Source of the DNA: Clostridia bacterium
GTDB taxonomy: Bacteria > Bacillota > Clostridia > Oscillospirales > Acutalibacteraceae
Direction: 5' to 3'
Length of the DNA stretch: 64,000 nucleotides
Assembly (NCBI GenBank): GCA_017399065.1
Contig: JAFQEL010000023.1
Location: 53,635 to 117,634, forward strand
Under the pieces are notes generated by a model, which did not search any database, was not told where the DNA came from, and was given only the letters and a program-made list of their open reading frames with translations. Made by a program: the position numbers and the translations under genes. Below are positions 51,616 through 63,860 of this stretch, piece by piece; within the stretch, counting starts at the first letter, position 1, and each line of letters begins with the position of its first letter.

Positions 51616-52430
51616 GCAGCCGTTCTTTAAAAGCAAAGCTTGTTGCTTCTCCGTATATTGTATGGTCAGCTATCTTTATAATTGCTCCGCTCATTTTTGT
51701 CGCGTATTATGCTTTTACGGATTCAAGCGGTGCGTTTACTCTTGAAAATATATTTGAACTCAGCAAGTATACGACTACTTTTTTGCGTTCTGTCTGGTTC
51801 GGTATTGTTGCAACGATTATTTGTCTTATTATTGCTTTTCCTCTTGCTTATTTTATATCGCAGAAAACAGAAAAGGTTCAACGCACGCTTGTCCTTCTTG
51901 TTATGCTTCCTATGTGGATGAGCTTTCTTATACGCACCTATTCATGGATGGCTTTGCTTCAGGATACTGGCATTATCAATTCATTTTTAATGAAAATCGG
52001 TATTGACCCCGTGCATATGATCAATACTGAAGGTGCTGTTATTCTCGGTATGGTTTATAATTTCCTGCCTTTTATGATAACTCCCATTTATTCTGTAATG
52101 GCAAAGCTTGACCACAGTATGATAGAAGCCTGTCAGGATTTGGGCGGTAACCGTCTTACCTGCGTTCGCCGTTGCATAATTCCTATGAGTATGCCCGGAG
52201 TTGTTTCGGGCATAACAATGGTTTTTGTTCCTTCAGTCAGTACTTTTTATATTTCTCAAAAGCTCGGCGGAGGTTCGTTTGACCTTATCGGTGATGTTAT
52301 TGAACGTCAGTTTCAGCAATCTTACAATTATAATCTCGGTGCTTCAATTTCCTTTGTTCTTATGATACTTATCCTTATATGTATGGCGGTTATGAACCGC
52401 TTTACGGGTGATGAGGAGATGGCGATATGA
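51612..52430 (+). CDS. potB: Polyamine ABC transporter permease PotB
   Basis: 272 residues with six predicted helices. The EAA loop, which docks onto PotA, reads [25 protein letters not shown]. The N-terminal helix ([21 protein letters not shown]) and the [13 protein letters not shown] loop are typical PotB. The start overlaps potA and the stop overlaps potC by four bases each, so the operon is tightly coupled. Confidence 0.93.
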   Translation: MSSRSLKAKLVASPYIVWSAIFIIAPLIFVAYYAFTDSSGAFTLENIFELSKYTTTFLRSVWFGIVATIICLIIAFPLAYFISQKTEKVQRTLVLLVMLPMWMSFLIRTYSWMALLQDTGIINSFLMKIGIDPVHMINTEGAVILGMVYNFLPFMITPIYSVMAKLDHSMIEACQDLGGNRLTCVRRCIIPMSMPGVVSGITMVFVPSVSTFYISQKLGGGSFDLIGDVIERQFQQSYNYNLGASISFVLMILILICMAVMNRFTGDEEMAI

Positions 52431-53233
52431 AGATTGCATCAAAAATCTATATTTTCCTTGTATTCGCATTTCTCTATGCACCGATTTTTATTCTTATTCT
52501 TTTCTCATTCAATTCTACAAGCAGCACAAGTGTCTTTTCGGGCTTTTCGCTTCAGTGGTATAAATCTATTTTAGAGGATGAAGCAACACTTAAAGCTTTG
52601 TCAAATACAGTTGTTCTTGCAGTCTGTTCTTCTTTGATAGCAACCGTTCTCGGTACTGCTTCTGCAGTCGGTATTGACCGATTCAAAAAAGGTCCTGTTC
52701 GTTCAGGTGTTATGGCTGTAACGAATATACCTATGATGAATCCGGAAATTGTAACCGGTATTTCGATGATGCTTCTTTTTGTCTTTGTAGGCAGACTTGT
52801 CAACAGCGAATCGGTTCTTGGCTTCGGTACTTTACTTATTGCACACGTAACATTTAGCCTGCCTTACGTAATACTTAACGTATTGCCTAAGCTAAGACAG
52901 ACTGACCGTAATCTTGCAGAAGCTGCGCAAGACCTTGGCTGTAAGCCTGTAGCGGCATTTTTTAAAGTTGTTCTGCCCTCTATAATGCCCGGTATACTTA
53001 CGGGTATGATTATGGCGTTTACACTTTCTCTTGATGATTTCATTATCAGTTACTTTACAAGCGGTCCCGGCTTTCAGACTCTTCCGATTGCAATATTCTC
53101 TATGACAAAACGTCGTGTCAAGCCGGATATGTATGCTCTCTCTGCTCTTGTTTTTGTGAGCATTCTTGTTCTTCTTATACTTTATAATATTGCTCAGACA
53201 AAAAGTGAAGATAAAAACAAGAAAAAGAAATGA
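52427..53233 (+). CDS. potC: Polyamine ABC transporter permease PotC
   Basis: 268 residues with about six helices. The N-terminal FAFLYAPIFILILFSFN and the cytoplasmic EAA motif EAAQDLGCKPVAAFFKVVLPSIMPG are typical PotC. The pattern LSLDDFIISYFTSGPG before the last helices is also family-specific. The C-terminus is a short Lys-rich tail. It completes the heterodimeric channel with PotB. potD follows after 26 bases. Confidence 0.93.
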   Translation: MKIASKIYIFLVFAFLYAPIFILILFSFNSTSSTSVFSGFSLQWYKSILEDEATLKALSNTVVLAVCSSLIATVLGTASAVGIDRFKKGPVRSGVMAVTNIPMMNPEIVTGISMMLLFVFVGRLVNSESVLGFGTLLIAHVTFSLPYVILNVLPKLRQTDRNLAEAAQDLGCKPVAAFFKVVLPSIMPGILTGMIMAFTLSLDDFIISYFTSGPGFQTLPIAIFSMTKRRVKPDMYALSALVFVSILVLLILYNIAQTKSEDKNKKKK

Positions 53234-53259
53234 ATCCTTTACCGTAAGGGGGAATTGTT

Positions 53260-54528
53260 TTGAAAAAAATCCTGGCAGCGTTTACAGCGTTGCTGATAGT
53301 TGCTTTTTCCGTTTTCTGTGCAAATGCAGCATCAAGTGATGATATTGAAGCACTCAGCGGTACAACACTTTACGTATATAATTGGGGCGAATATATCTCT
53401 GACGGTGCTGACGGTACTCTTGACGTTAATAAAGCTTTTGAGGAAAAATACGGCATAGACGTCGTTTACGATACTTTTGACAATAATGAAGCTATGTATT
53501 CAAAAATCAAAAGCGGCGGTGTTTCTTATGATATCGTTATTCCTTCTGAATATATGATTCAGCGTATGATTGTTGAAGGTATGCTTGAAAAACTTGATTA
53601 TTCGAATATACCTAATTTTGATAAGTATATTCCCGAGAAGTATCGGAATCCTTCATATGACCCCAAAAACGAATATTCTGTACCTTATACCGTAGGAATG
53701 GTTGGACTAATTTATAATTCAGCTATTGTAGACGGTACACCGGACAGTTGGTCTGCACTCTGGGATAAGCAGTATAAAGGCCAGATTCTTATGTTCAATA
53801 ATCCTCGCGATGCGTTCGGTATTGCCCAGAATCTTCTTGGTATGGATTATAATACTGAATCGGTTATGTCTTGGAAACTTGCTGCCGAGCTTCTTAAAGA
53901 ACAGAAGCAGGTTGCTCCCGTATACGTCAATGATGAGATATTCCTTAAAATGGAATCCGGTGAGGCTGCTCTCGGTGCATATTATGCAGGCGATTTCCTT
54001 ACTATGAAGGATAATAATCCCGATCTTGAGTTCGTGTATCCCAAAGAAGGCACTAATTATTTTGTTGATGCAATTTGTGTTCTTAAAGGTTCAAAAAACA
54101 AGCTTGCTGCTGAACTCTATATTAACTTCCTTCTTGAGCCTGATGTTGCTCTTGCAAACGCAGAGTATATTTGCTATGCAAGCCCTCATAGTGGCGTATA
54201 TACAAATCCCGACTATTCATTTTACGGCAACGAGATTCTTTATCCTGAAGACGGTAAGTTCAAAACACAGAGTTATCTTAATCTTTCACCGGATACACTT
54301 GAGCTTATGAGTTCATTGTGGGACGATGTAAAGAATTACAATGTTGATGAAGGCGGAAGCAATTACGATTTCTTCTTTGCCGATGGTTCGTTAGGCGGTG
54401 CTGATGCGTCAGCAGCTCTTACTCCGGAGGGTTCAAGATATCTTGTTTACATAATTATTTTTGCCGTTATATGTTTTTCGTATGTCGCTTTTCGTTATAT
54501 AAGAAAGAAAATCCGCGAAAAAGCATAA
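53260..54528 (+). CDS. potD: Polyamine-binding protein PotD with C-terminal membrane anchor
   Basis: 422 residues from TTG 53260. The signal peptide (AFTALLIVAFSVFCANAAS) ends in a signal-peptidase-I type site and has no lipobox. The binding protein begins TLYVYNWGEYISDG, a PotD/PotF signature. Polyamine-contact regions such as YDIVIPSEYMIQRM and NNPRDAFGIAQNL are visible. The last ~30 residues form a membrane helix (YLVYIIIFAVICFSYVAF) and a basic tail. Gram-positive PotD is usually held by an N-terminal lipid, so this anchoring is unusual. Confidence 0.9.
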   Translation: MKKILAAFTALLIVAFSVFCANAASSDDIEALSGTTLYVYNWGEYISDGADGTLDVNKAFEEKYGIDVVYDTFDNNEAMYSKIKSGGVSYDIVIPSEYMIQRMIVEGMLEKLDYSNIPNFDKYIPEKYRNPSYDPKNEYSVPYTVGMVGLIYNSAIVDGTPDSWSALWDKQYKGQILMFNNPRDAFGIAQNLLGMDYNTESVMSWKLAAELLKEQKQVAPVYVNDEIFLKMESGEAALGAYYAGDFLTMKDNNPDLEFVYPKEGTNYFVDAICVLKGSKNKLAAELYINFLLEPDVALANAEYICYASPHSGVYTNPDYSFYGNEILYPEDGKFKTQSYLNLSPDTLELMSSLWDDVKNYNVDEGGSNYDFFFADGSLGGADASAALTPEGSRYLVYIIIFAVICFSYVAFRYIRKKIREKA

Positions 54529-54623
54529 TCGGGTAGGGAGACTTGCTGAAAACAAGCTGTTTTTACTTAAAATTCACAAAATCGATATGAAAACAGGTTG
54601 ATATTGACAGTTTGATATGTTAA

Positions 54624-57686
<3,063 letters not shown>

Positions 57687-57687
57687 T

Positions 57688-58485
57688 ATGAAATTTAAAA
57701 ATGTTCTTATTGCCAGTGATTATGACGGAACTTTATATAACAGTGAAGGCATAATCACTGCGCAGGTCCGTGAAAAAATAGCATATTTCATTGCAAACGG
57801 CGGCAGATTTACCGTTTCTACAGGCAGAAGCTATCAGGGCTTTCACGCATACGATAAATCTTATATCAATGCACCGGTGCTCCTTGCAAACGGTGCATTG
57901 GCGTATGACTATGAAAACGATTGCATAAGCTTTCTCAATCACGTCGGCGAGGAAATATTTGATGCATTGCGTGACTTACATAAAACATTCCCCACCGCAT
58001 CTGTCGAAATGTATTCTCTGTTCAATTCGTTTGTTATCAACAACTGTGACACGTCATCACGTCATTTCACTTCGCAGAATATTTCATTTTCCGAGGTTGA
58101 TGATCCTTCAAAGGCAGAAGCTCCGTGGCAGAAGGTTATGATATTTTCTGAGACTCAGTCACTTGAAATTCAGAAGTTTCTTAAAAGCCAACATCCCGAG
58201 GTGCGTTATTTGCCAACAACCGGCAGATATATTGAGATTATGAGGCAGGGTGTCGATAAGGGCACCGGTCTTCTCAAGCTTGCCGATAATCTCGGTATTC
58301 CTCACAACAGGGTTTATGCTGTCGGTGACGGGTTTAACGATATTGAAATGCTTGTTGCTGCCGAATGCGGTTTTGTGCCTTGCAATGGCAGTACAGAAGC
58401 TCTTGCAGTTGCCGGTAGGGTAGTGCGTTCAAATGATGATGGTGCAGTTGCTCACGTTATCGAAATTCTTGACGAAATATATTGA
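57688..58485 (+). CDS. HAD-superfamily hydrolase, Cof type
   Basis: 265 residues. Motif I is ASDYDGTLYNSEG with nucleophile Asp and the second Asp of the DxDG class. Motif II is TVSTGRSYQG. The C-terminal motif IV is AVGDGFNDIEML. The large C2-type cap in the middle marks the Cof subfamily of sugar-phosphate phosphatases. Its substrate is unknown. It follows lacZ by one base and is probably cotranscribed with it, so a sugar phosphate is a reasonable guess. Confidence 0.9.
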   Translation: MKFKNVLIASDYDGTLYNSEGIITAQVREKIAYFIANGGRFTVSTGRSYQGFHAYDKSYINAPVLLANGALAYDYENDCISFLNHVGEEIFDALRDLHKTFPTASVEMYSLFNSFVINNCDTSSRHFTSQNISFSEVDDPSKAEAPWQKVMIFSETQSLEIQKFLKSQHPEVRYLPTTGRYIEIMRQGVDKGTGLLKLADNLGIPHNRVYAVGDGFNDIEMLVAAECGFVPCNGSTEALAVAGRVVRSNDDGAVAHVIEILDEIY

Positions 58486-58500
58486 ATTTTATTATTTTCC

Positions 58501-58528
58501 TTGTATTATTGTTTTATTGTGCTATAAT
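58501..58528 (+). promoter_or_regulatory. Promoter of the second GPH symporter
   Basis: TTGTAT (58501-58506) and TATAAT (58523-58528) are 16 bp apart. CAGGAGG precedes the ATG. Confidence 0.65.
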
Positions 58529-58556
58529 GTAAATATTATATTTTCAGGAGGTACTT

Positions 58557-60104
58557 ATGAAAATTCAACCTATGCTTCATAAGCTGTTTGGTACAACGCC
58601 CGGCAAAGGCGTGCAGCCCAAGGAAGCTATCGCTTACAGTGTAACAGGTATTGGTCAGAACTTTATCTGTACAATTATTGGTTCTTACATTACGGTCTTT
58701 ATGACTGATGCTCTTCTTTTTGGTGCGGACGGTGTTATGGTAGGTACTCTTCCCGGTGCTATCGCAGTTGCAATTCTTATGCTTGCAACTCGTGTATTTG
58801 ATGCTTTCAACGATCCGATTATGGGTAGTGTAGTTGATAAAACCCGTACTAAATGGGGTAAATGCCGCCCTTACCTTAAGTGGATGGCCATTCCTATCGG
58901 TATAACAACCATTCTTTGCTTCCTTCCGGTTTTTACTGCAAAGTCAATGGCAACGTTTGCTATTATCTCAGTTATCTATATCATATGGTCGGTTGTTTAT
59001 ACTGTAGCTGACGTTCCTTACTGGGGTCTTTCAACCTGCCTTACAAATGACACAACAGTCAGAGGCAACATCCTCACAGTAGCTCGTATGGCTTGTACTG
59101 TCGGTGCAGGTCTTGTTACAGTTGGTGTTCCGATTATAACCGGTGCTGTTACAGCTAATTATAAGTATACAGACAGTGCTGAACACATCGCTCAGATTAT
59201 GGCAGACTATAATGTCGATGCTGAAGGTGCAAAAGTTTTTGTAGGCACGGTTATGAAGAGTTGTGTTGAGCAGAACGCCAATACTCTTAAGTGGACTTAT
59301 TTCATCTGTGCAGTTGTTTTTGTTGTTGTAGCAATGCCGATGTTCTTCTTCGGATTCAAGAACACAAAAGAGCGTTTCACAGCTGAAGGTGATGCTCCTT
59401 CATTCGGTCACAATATCAAGCTCCTCTTTAAGAATAAAGAGCTTCTTCTTATCGTTCTTTCCGGTATTCTCGGCGGTGCAAGAATGGTATATTCTTACAC
59501 AGGCGGTCTCTATTTTGCAAAATACGTTCTTCAGAATGAAGGACTTTATGGTATCATCACTCTTCTTGTTGTTCCGGGCGGACTTGTTGCTTCTGTCCTT
59601 GTTCCGTGGATGTCAAAGAAGTTTACAAAGAAATGGTCATATATCGTTGTACACCTCTTCGGTGGTGTCGTAATGGCTGTTATGTATTTTGTAGGCTACG
59701 ATGCTTCCTGGAAGATTATTGTCTGTGCAGTTGGTCTTGTTCTCCTTGGTATTCCTCAGGGTGTTAATAACATTATCACTTACGCTATGATTGGTGATAC
59801 TGTTGACTATCTCGAGTGGAAAACAGGTGAGAGAGGCGAAGGTATCTGTTTTGCAATGCAGACTCTTATTAATAAGATTGGTATGGCAGTCGGTGCATTT
59901 ATCGGTGTTATGTCTGTAAGTATTGCAGGTATCGATACTGCTACCGGTACTGTTGCAAATGAGGGTGCACTTTGGAATGTACTTATCCTTTCCGGTGTTA
60001 TCAGTATGTTTGCTTGTGCAGTTCCGATGTTCTTCTATACAATTACCGAAAAACGTCAGCGTGAAATGGTTGCTGAAATCGAAGCGCGTAAGTCAAAGAA
60101 ATAA
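58557..60104 (+). CDS. GPH-family sugar:cation symporter (MFS)
   Basis: 515 residues, about 12 helices. The motif FDAFNDPIMGSVVDKTRTKWGKCRPYLKW after the second helix and DTVDYLEWKTGERGEGICFAMQ near the ninth are the GPH signatures, shared with MelB and LacS. The loop between helices 5 and 6 is lengthened (~residues 195-240). The gene lies between the beta-galactosidase/HAD pair and a convergent alpha-galactosidase, so a galactoside is the probable cargo. It is distinct in sequence from the symporter at 28.6-30.1 kb. Confidence 0.9.
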   Translation: MKIQPMLHKLFGTTPGKGVQPKEAIAYSVTGIGQNFICTIIGSYITVFMTDALLFGADGVMVGTLPGAIAVAILMLATRVFDAFNDPIMGSVVDKTRTKWGKCRPYLKWMAIPIGITTILCFLPVFTAKSMATFAIISVIYIIWSVVYTVADVPYWGLSTCLTNDTTVRGNILTVARMACTVGAGLVTVGVPIITGAVTANYKYTDSAEHIAQIMADYNVDAEGAKVFVGTVMKSCVEQNANTLKWTYFICAVVFVVVAMPMFFFGFKNTKERFTAEGDAPSFGHNIKLLFKNKELLLIVLSGILGGARMVYSYTGGLYFAKYVLQNEGLYGIITLLVVPGGLVASVLVPWMSKKFTKKWSYIVVHLFGGVVMAVMYFVGYDASWKIIVCAVGLVLLGIPQGVNNIITYAMIGDTVDYLEWKTGERGEGICFAMQTLINKIGMAVGAFIGVMSVSIAGIDTATGTVANEGALWNVLILSGVISMFACAVPMFFYTITEKRQREMVAEIEARKSKK

Positions 60105-60125
60105 TATAAGAAACGCTATAAATTC

Positions 60126-60160
60126 AAAGAGCCGCAGGTTTGATCTGCGGCTCTTTTTTA
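60126..60160 (+). terminator. Terminator of the GPH symporter
   Basis: A 12-bp perfect stem (60126-60137 with 60145-60156) with a 7-nt loop is followed by T residues. Confidence 0.9.
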
Positions 60161-60196
60161 AAAAGTAACGCTCCTGCATATTTGTATGCAAGAGCG
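60160..60196 (-). terminator. Terminator of the GH36 gene
   Basis: On the minus strand a 12-bp stem (60196-60185 with 60180-60169) has one G-U pair and loop CAAA, followed by TTACTTTTT. On the plus strand the same position is a C/A mismatch, so it is optimised for the minus transcript. Confidence 0.75.
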
Positions 60197-60208
60197 ATTG
60201 TTAATTAA

Positions 60209-61876
60209 TTATAAAAAGTACTTTTTCCAGTTATCGTTACCGATAAATTTACCCTCGGCAAGGTTGAAGCTGAATGTTTCCTTGTCTGTAACAACCTTGA
60301 TTATATCAGTGTCGGTATATTCTGCAGAGATGATCTTTTCGTCTGTTTTTTCGAACAGTATTCTGAGAAGCTTCTGAGCATTTGCATCATAATCTCCTGC
60401 GTTATCGGATACAAAAAGTACGTTACCGCAAAGATTGTTTATTCTGCCAAGCAGGTATTTCTGCTCATCAGTAAACTTAAGATTGTCTTTTCTGAGGAAA
60501 AATACATCAGGGTCATTCATCCATACTCGACCGTTCATATGGCGGCGGAAGATAGAGTTGTTGATTGCACTTCTTGCATTGAGCATTTCGTTTGCAACCT
60601 GAATACGGCTGTAAAACTTACCTTTGTATGTAAGGTCAACGTCACAGCTGATTCGGCAAGCATCGACAACACCTATAGCGGCACCTATCGGTACACCGCA
60701 ACCGAGAATGAGCTTGTTACCGACACATTCACGCAGGAATGCCATCGCATCGCACATGATTTCACCGCGGCTCTTGCCGTGTCTGGGCTTAATACACTGG
60801 CTGTAGAGGAAGTCAAGCTTAACCATATCGTAGCCCCACTCATTGAGAACTACGTCAAATACCTTTCTGAGGTAAGCTCTTACTTCTTCGTTATATATAT
60901 CAAATGTGTAAGCGCCGCCCCAGGCAATACAGCCAATCATAGGCTTCCCGTTTGTGTCTTTGATAAGCCAGTCCGGATGTTCTTTTGCCATTCTTGAAAT
61001 CTTCTGACAGTTGAACGGTGCAAGCCAGATACCTGCTTTATAACCCTTATCGTGAATCTTATCAGCAATGTATTTCATACCATGGGGGAACTTTGAAGGG
61101 TTATCGTCAAGCCAGTCACCGATATAAGTTTCATAGCCGTCGTCAATTTGATAAATTGAAACCTGATCCTGATAGGGATCAAGACCGTTAAGGTCACGGA
61201 GAATAATATTTTCATCGATTTTTTGGAAGTAGTTGTACCAGGAGGTGTAACCGCTCATCATACCGCCGCGTGTTTCGGGCATATCCCACATACCGAAGTA
61301 ATTGTCAAATACTTCTTCGTAGCCGCCCTCAAAGTATACTATATCAAAAACCTGAAGCGGCTCCGAAACCTTTTTGCCTTCAAGATCCTTACAGAAATAG
61401 AAGCGGTTTTCTTTCATCTTAACTTTAAAATAGGTAAAACCGTTTTTCTCGGTGAGTGAGCCCCAGAGCTTTACACTTTCACCGTTGCGGATATATGTGT
61501 AACAGTGGCTGTGGAATTCACCGGGTTTTTCGGAATATTTTATCATCCATTCGTCGCCGGTTTTTCTTGCAATACCCTTAGTGTATTCCGAAATGTTGGC
61601 AAGCTTTATTACACCGCGCATAATTTCATCTGCGTGGTATTCTCTTGTTTTTGTCCAGGATTGATAACCGTTGCCGAAAAATTTGTCACCCTTTTTGAAA
61701 TCATAGGGCATTTCGGCATAGAACTCAACAAGCTCGAAATTCTTTTTTGGGTTGAGTGTAACGGTGTATCTGTTACCGTTTTGTTGAATGTCAAGTGAAT
61801 AAACATTATTTTCCTTATCGTGTGATGTAATCACTTTGTCGTTGTACTTATACTTAACAGTATAAATTTTATTCAT
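60209..61876 (-). CDS. GH36 alpha-galactosidase
   Basis: 555 residues, minus strand, GGGAGGTAAAG before the ATG. A beta-rich N-terminal domain contains FFGNGYQSWTKT. The barrel has QIDDGYETYIGDW, the nucleophile Asp355 in MVKLDFLYSQ and the acid/base Asp412 in RISCDVD. The short length and the SQ-type LDFLYSQ loop fit the smaller GH36 enzymes. No signal peptide is present. It should release galactose from melibiose- or raffinose-type sugars in the cytoplasm. Its promoter is divergent from the GH29 gene. Confidence 0.9.
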   Translation of the reverse strand: MNKIYTVKYKYNDKVITSHDKENNVYSLDIQQNGNRYTVTLNPKKNFELVEFYAEMPYDFKKGDKFFGNGYQSWTKTREYHADEIMRGVIKLANISEYTKGIARKTGDEWMIKYSEKPGEFHSHCYTYIRNGESVKLWGSLTEKNGFTYFKVKMKENRFYFCKDLEGKKVSEPLQVFDIVYFEGGYEEVFDNYFGMWDMPETRGGMMSGYTSWYNYFQKIDENIILRDLNGLDPYQDQVSIYQIDDGYETYIGDWLDDNPSKFPHGMKYIADKIHDKGYKAGIWLAPFNCQKISRMAKEHPDWLIKDTNGKPMIGCIAWGGAYTFDIYNEEVRAYLRKVFDVVLNEWGYDMVKLDFLYSQCIKPRHGKSRGEIMCDAMAFLRECVGNKLILGCGVPIGAAIGVVDACRISCDVDLTYKGKFYSRIQVANEMLNARSAINNSIFRRHMNGRVWMNDPDVFFLRKDNLKFTDEQKYLLGRINNLCGNVLFVSDNAGDYDANAQKLLRILFEKTDEKIISAEYTDTDIIKVVTDKETFSFNLAEGKFIGNDNWKKYFL

Positions 61877-61908
61877 TGCTTTACCTCCCGATAACTGTAT
61901 TAATCAAT

Positions 61909-61937
61909 ATAATAACAGAATTGTAAAATTAATTCAA
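61909..61937 (-). promoter_or_regulatory. Promoter of the GH36 gene
   Basis: On the minus strand TTGAAT (61937-61932) and TATTAT (61914-61909) are 17 bp apart. Confidence 0.65.
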
Positions 61938-61954
61938 TACATTTATTTTGTATT
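61936..61954. repeat. Inverted repeat AATACA-N7-TGTATT between divergent promoters
   Basis: Six-base arms at 61936-61941 and 61949-61954 lie between the -35 boxes of the divergent GH36 and GH29 promoters and overlap the GH36 -35. This is a plausible shared operator. Confidence 0.5.
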
Positions 61955-61955
61955 A

Positions 61956-61984
61956 TTGACCTGTTGTTTGTTTTGTGTCATAAT
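61956..61984 (+). promoter_or_regulatory. Promoter of the GH29-SGNH operon
   Basis: TTGACC (61956-61961) and CATAAT (61979-61984) are 17 bp apart. CGGGGTGA lies before the ATG. Confidence 0.65.
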
Positions 61985-62011
61985 TAATAAAAATTGTCGG
62001 GGTGAATCATT

Positions 62012-63019
62012 ATGGATAACAGAGAATGGTTTAAAAATGCAGGGTTCGGTATGATGGCTCATTGGGGACTATATTCTGCACTCGGAGGAGAGTGGAAGGG
62101 TAGACAAGTCAGAGATTATGCCGAATGGATACAGAGCTTTATGCCAATCCCTAATGCTGAATATTCAAAGCTTGCCTCAATATTCAATCCGATTTTTTTT
62201 AATGCAGATGAATGGATAAAGCTTGCAAAAGACTGCGGAATGAAATATTTTGTTTTTACCTCCAAGCATCACGACGGCTTTGCAATGTTTAAATCTGCGG
62301 TTGACAGTTTCAATATTGTTGATTCAACACCCTTTGGCAGAGATGTTGTGGCTGAGCTTGGTGAAGCCTGCTATAAATACGGTCTTAAATTCGGTCTTTA
62401 TTATTCTCAGGAGCTTGACTGGCATCACGAGCACGGTGGGGGATATGATAAGTTTTCCGGCTGTTCAGGTGTTTCGTGGGATAACAGCTGGGATTTTCCT
62501 GACAGAGAAAAAAAGGACTTTTCAATCTGCTTTGAAGAAAAAATCAAGCCTCAGGTAAAAGAACTCTTAACCAATTATGGCGAACTGTGCCTGATTTGGT
62601 TTGATGTACCTCACACGATTACTCCCGAGCAAAGCCTTGAATTAAATAAGTTGGTCAAACACTATCAACCCGATTGCCTTATAAATTCACGCATAGGTAA
62701 CGGCGCATACGATTACGTTTCACTTGGTGATAATGAATATCCCGATGAATTCAGACTATCTGAGAATAATGACCCTAACAGTCTTGACGGGTTTAAATAT
62801 TCACCTTACGGTCTTTATGAAACAGCTGGCACTCTCAACAGTTCTTGGGGTTATAAGTATTATGATCAAAAATGGATAACACCCGAAGAAATTGCAGAGA
62901 GAAGAAAAAAGCTCAACGGTATGGGTATAAATTATCTTCTTAATGTCGGTCCGGATGCTCTGGGCAGAATACCTTCTCTTTCAGTAGAGGCATTAAGAAA
63001 AGCAGCAGAAATGTTTTAA
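62012..63019 (+). CDS. GH29 alpha-L-fucosidase
   Basis: 335 residues, covering only the catalytic barrel. FGMMAHWGLYSALG, YFVFTSKHHDGFAMF and the nucleophile Asp198 in LIWFDVP are GH29 signatures. LNVGPDALGRIP near the end is a further family motif. Many GH29 enzymes have a C-terminal beta-sandwich of ~100 residues or more that is missing here. No signal peptide is seen. It should release L-fucose from imported oligosaccharides. The next gene, an SGNH hydrolase, follows within 25 bases and is likely cotranscribed. Confidence 0.9.
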   Translation: MDNREWFKNAGFGMMAHWGLYSALGGEWKGRQVRDYAEWIQSFMPIPNAEYSKLASIFNPIFFNADEWIKLAKDCGMKYFVFTSKHHDGFAMFKSAVDSFNIVDSTPFGRDVVAELGEACYKYGLKFGLYYSQELDWHHEHGGGYDKFSGCSGVSWDNSWDFPDREKKDFSICFEEKIKPQVKELLTNYGELCLIWFDVPHTITPEQSLELNKLVKHYQPDCLINSRIGNGAYDYVSLGDNEYPDEFRLSENNDPNSLDGFKYSPYGLYETAGTLNSSWGYKYYDQKWITPEEIAERRKKLNGMGINYLLNVGPDALGRIPSLSVEALRKAAEMF

Positions 63020-63043
63020 TGATATATTAAGGAGTTGTTTTTT

Positions 63044-63841
63044 GTGAATCTTGATTATTTTTGCGGTATGCTTGCTGATGAAAAGCCGCTTGATACACTT
63101 GTAACTGACGGCGGCTTCTGCGGTATTATGAGAACAATTGCGTGTGTCGGTGACAGTCTTTCTTCGGGCGAATTTGAAATGCTTGACTGTAACGGAAATA
63201 AGACTTATCACGATATGTTTGATTATTCATGGGGTCAGTTTATGGCTCGTCTTGCAGGGTGTAAGGTTTACAATTTTTCTCGCGGCGGAATGACTGCAAA
63301 AGAGTACTGTAACAGCTTTGCAGAGTCTGCAGGCTTTTGGGATGCTGATAAAGCAGCCAAATGCTATATAATAGCTCTAGGTGTAAATGATGTTCTTAAT
63401 GCGGGTCAGCCTGTCGGCACTGTAGATGATGTGTGTTTTGATGATTACAATAAAAATGCCGATACTTTTGCAGGGTACTATGCAAAGATAATTCAGCGTT
63501 ATAAAGAGATTCAGCCGGATGCAAAGTTTTTTCTTGTTACCAAGCCCCGTGACAGCAGGGACGAAAGATGCGAAGGAGCTGATGCAATATCAAAGCTTTT
63601 ATATGATTTTGCATCCGTGTTTTCAAATACATATATTATAGATTTGAGAAAATATGCACCTGCGTATGATGAAGAAATACGAAAAAGATTTTTCTTGGGC
63701 GGTCATATGAATGCGGCGGGATATCTTTTTACCGCAAAACTGATTGTTTCATATATAGATTATATAATCAGACATAATTTCGAGGAATTCAGTGAAATCG
63801 GATTTGTGGGCTATGATATGAAAAATAAGCTTAATGTATAA
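63044..63841 (+). CDS. SGNH/GDSL-family hydrolase
   Basis: 265 residues from GTG 63044, nine bases after AAGGAG. An in-frame TTG at 63035 abuts the ribosome site. The block I serine lies in CVGDSLSSGEF, Gly in NFSRGGMT, Asn in LGVNDV, and the block V His in GGHMNAAGY. The usual Asp three residues before that His is replaced by Leu. Such proteins are esterases, often deacetylating sugars or glycans. Its place after a fucosidase suggests removal of acetyl groups from imported glycans, which is an inference. Confidence 0.83.
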   Translation: MNLDYFCGMLADEKPLDTLVTDGGFCGIMRTIACVGDSLSSGEFEMLDCNGNKTYHDMFDYSWGQFMARLAGCKVYNFSRGGMTAKEYCNSFAESAGFWDADKAAKCYIIALGVNDVLNAGQPVGTVDDVCFDDYNKNADTFAGYYAKIIQRYKEIQPDAKFFLVTKPRDSRDERCEGADAISKLLYDFASVFSNTYIIDLRKYAPAYDEEIRKRFFLGGHMNAAGYLFTAKLIVSYIDYIIRHNFEEFSEIGFVGYDMKNKLNV

Positions 63842-63860
63842 AATGAACTCCCTTGAAATA

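Noticed and set aside
54547..54566. Second terminator after potD
   Set aside because: AAAACA-AGC-TGTTTT is a short A/T stem that would be unstable. The strong hairpin 60 bases later suffices.
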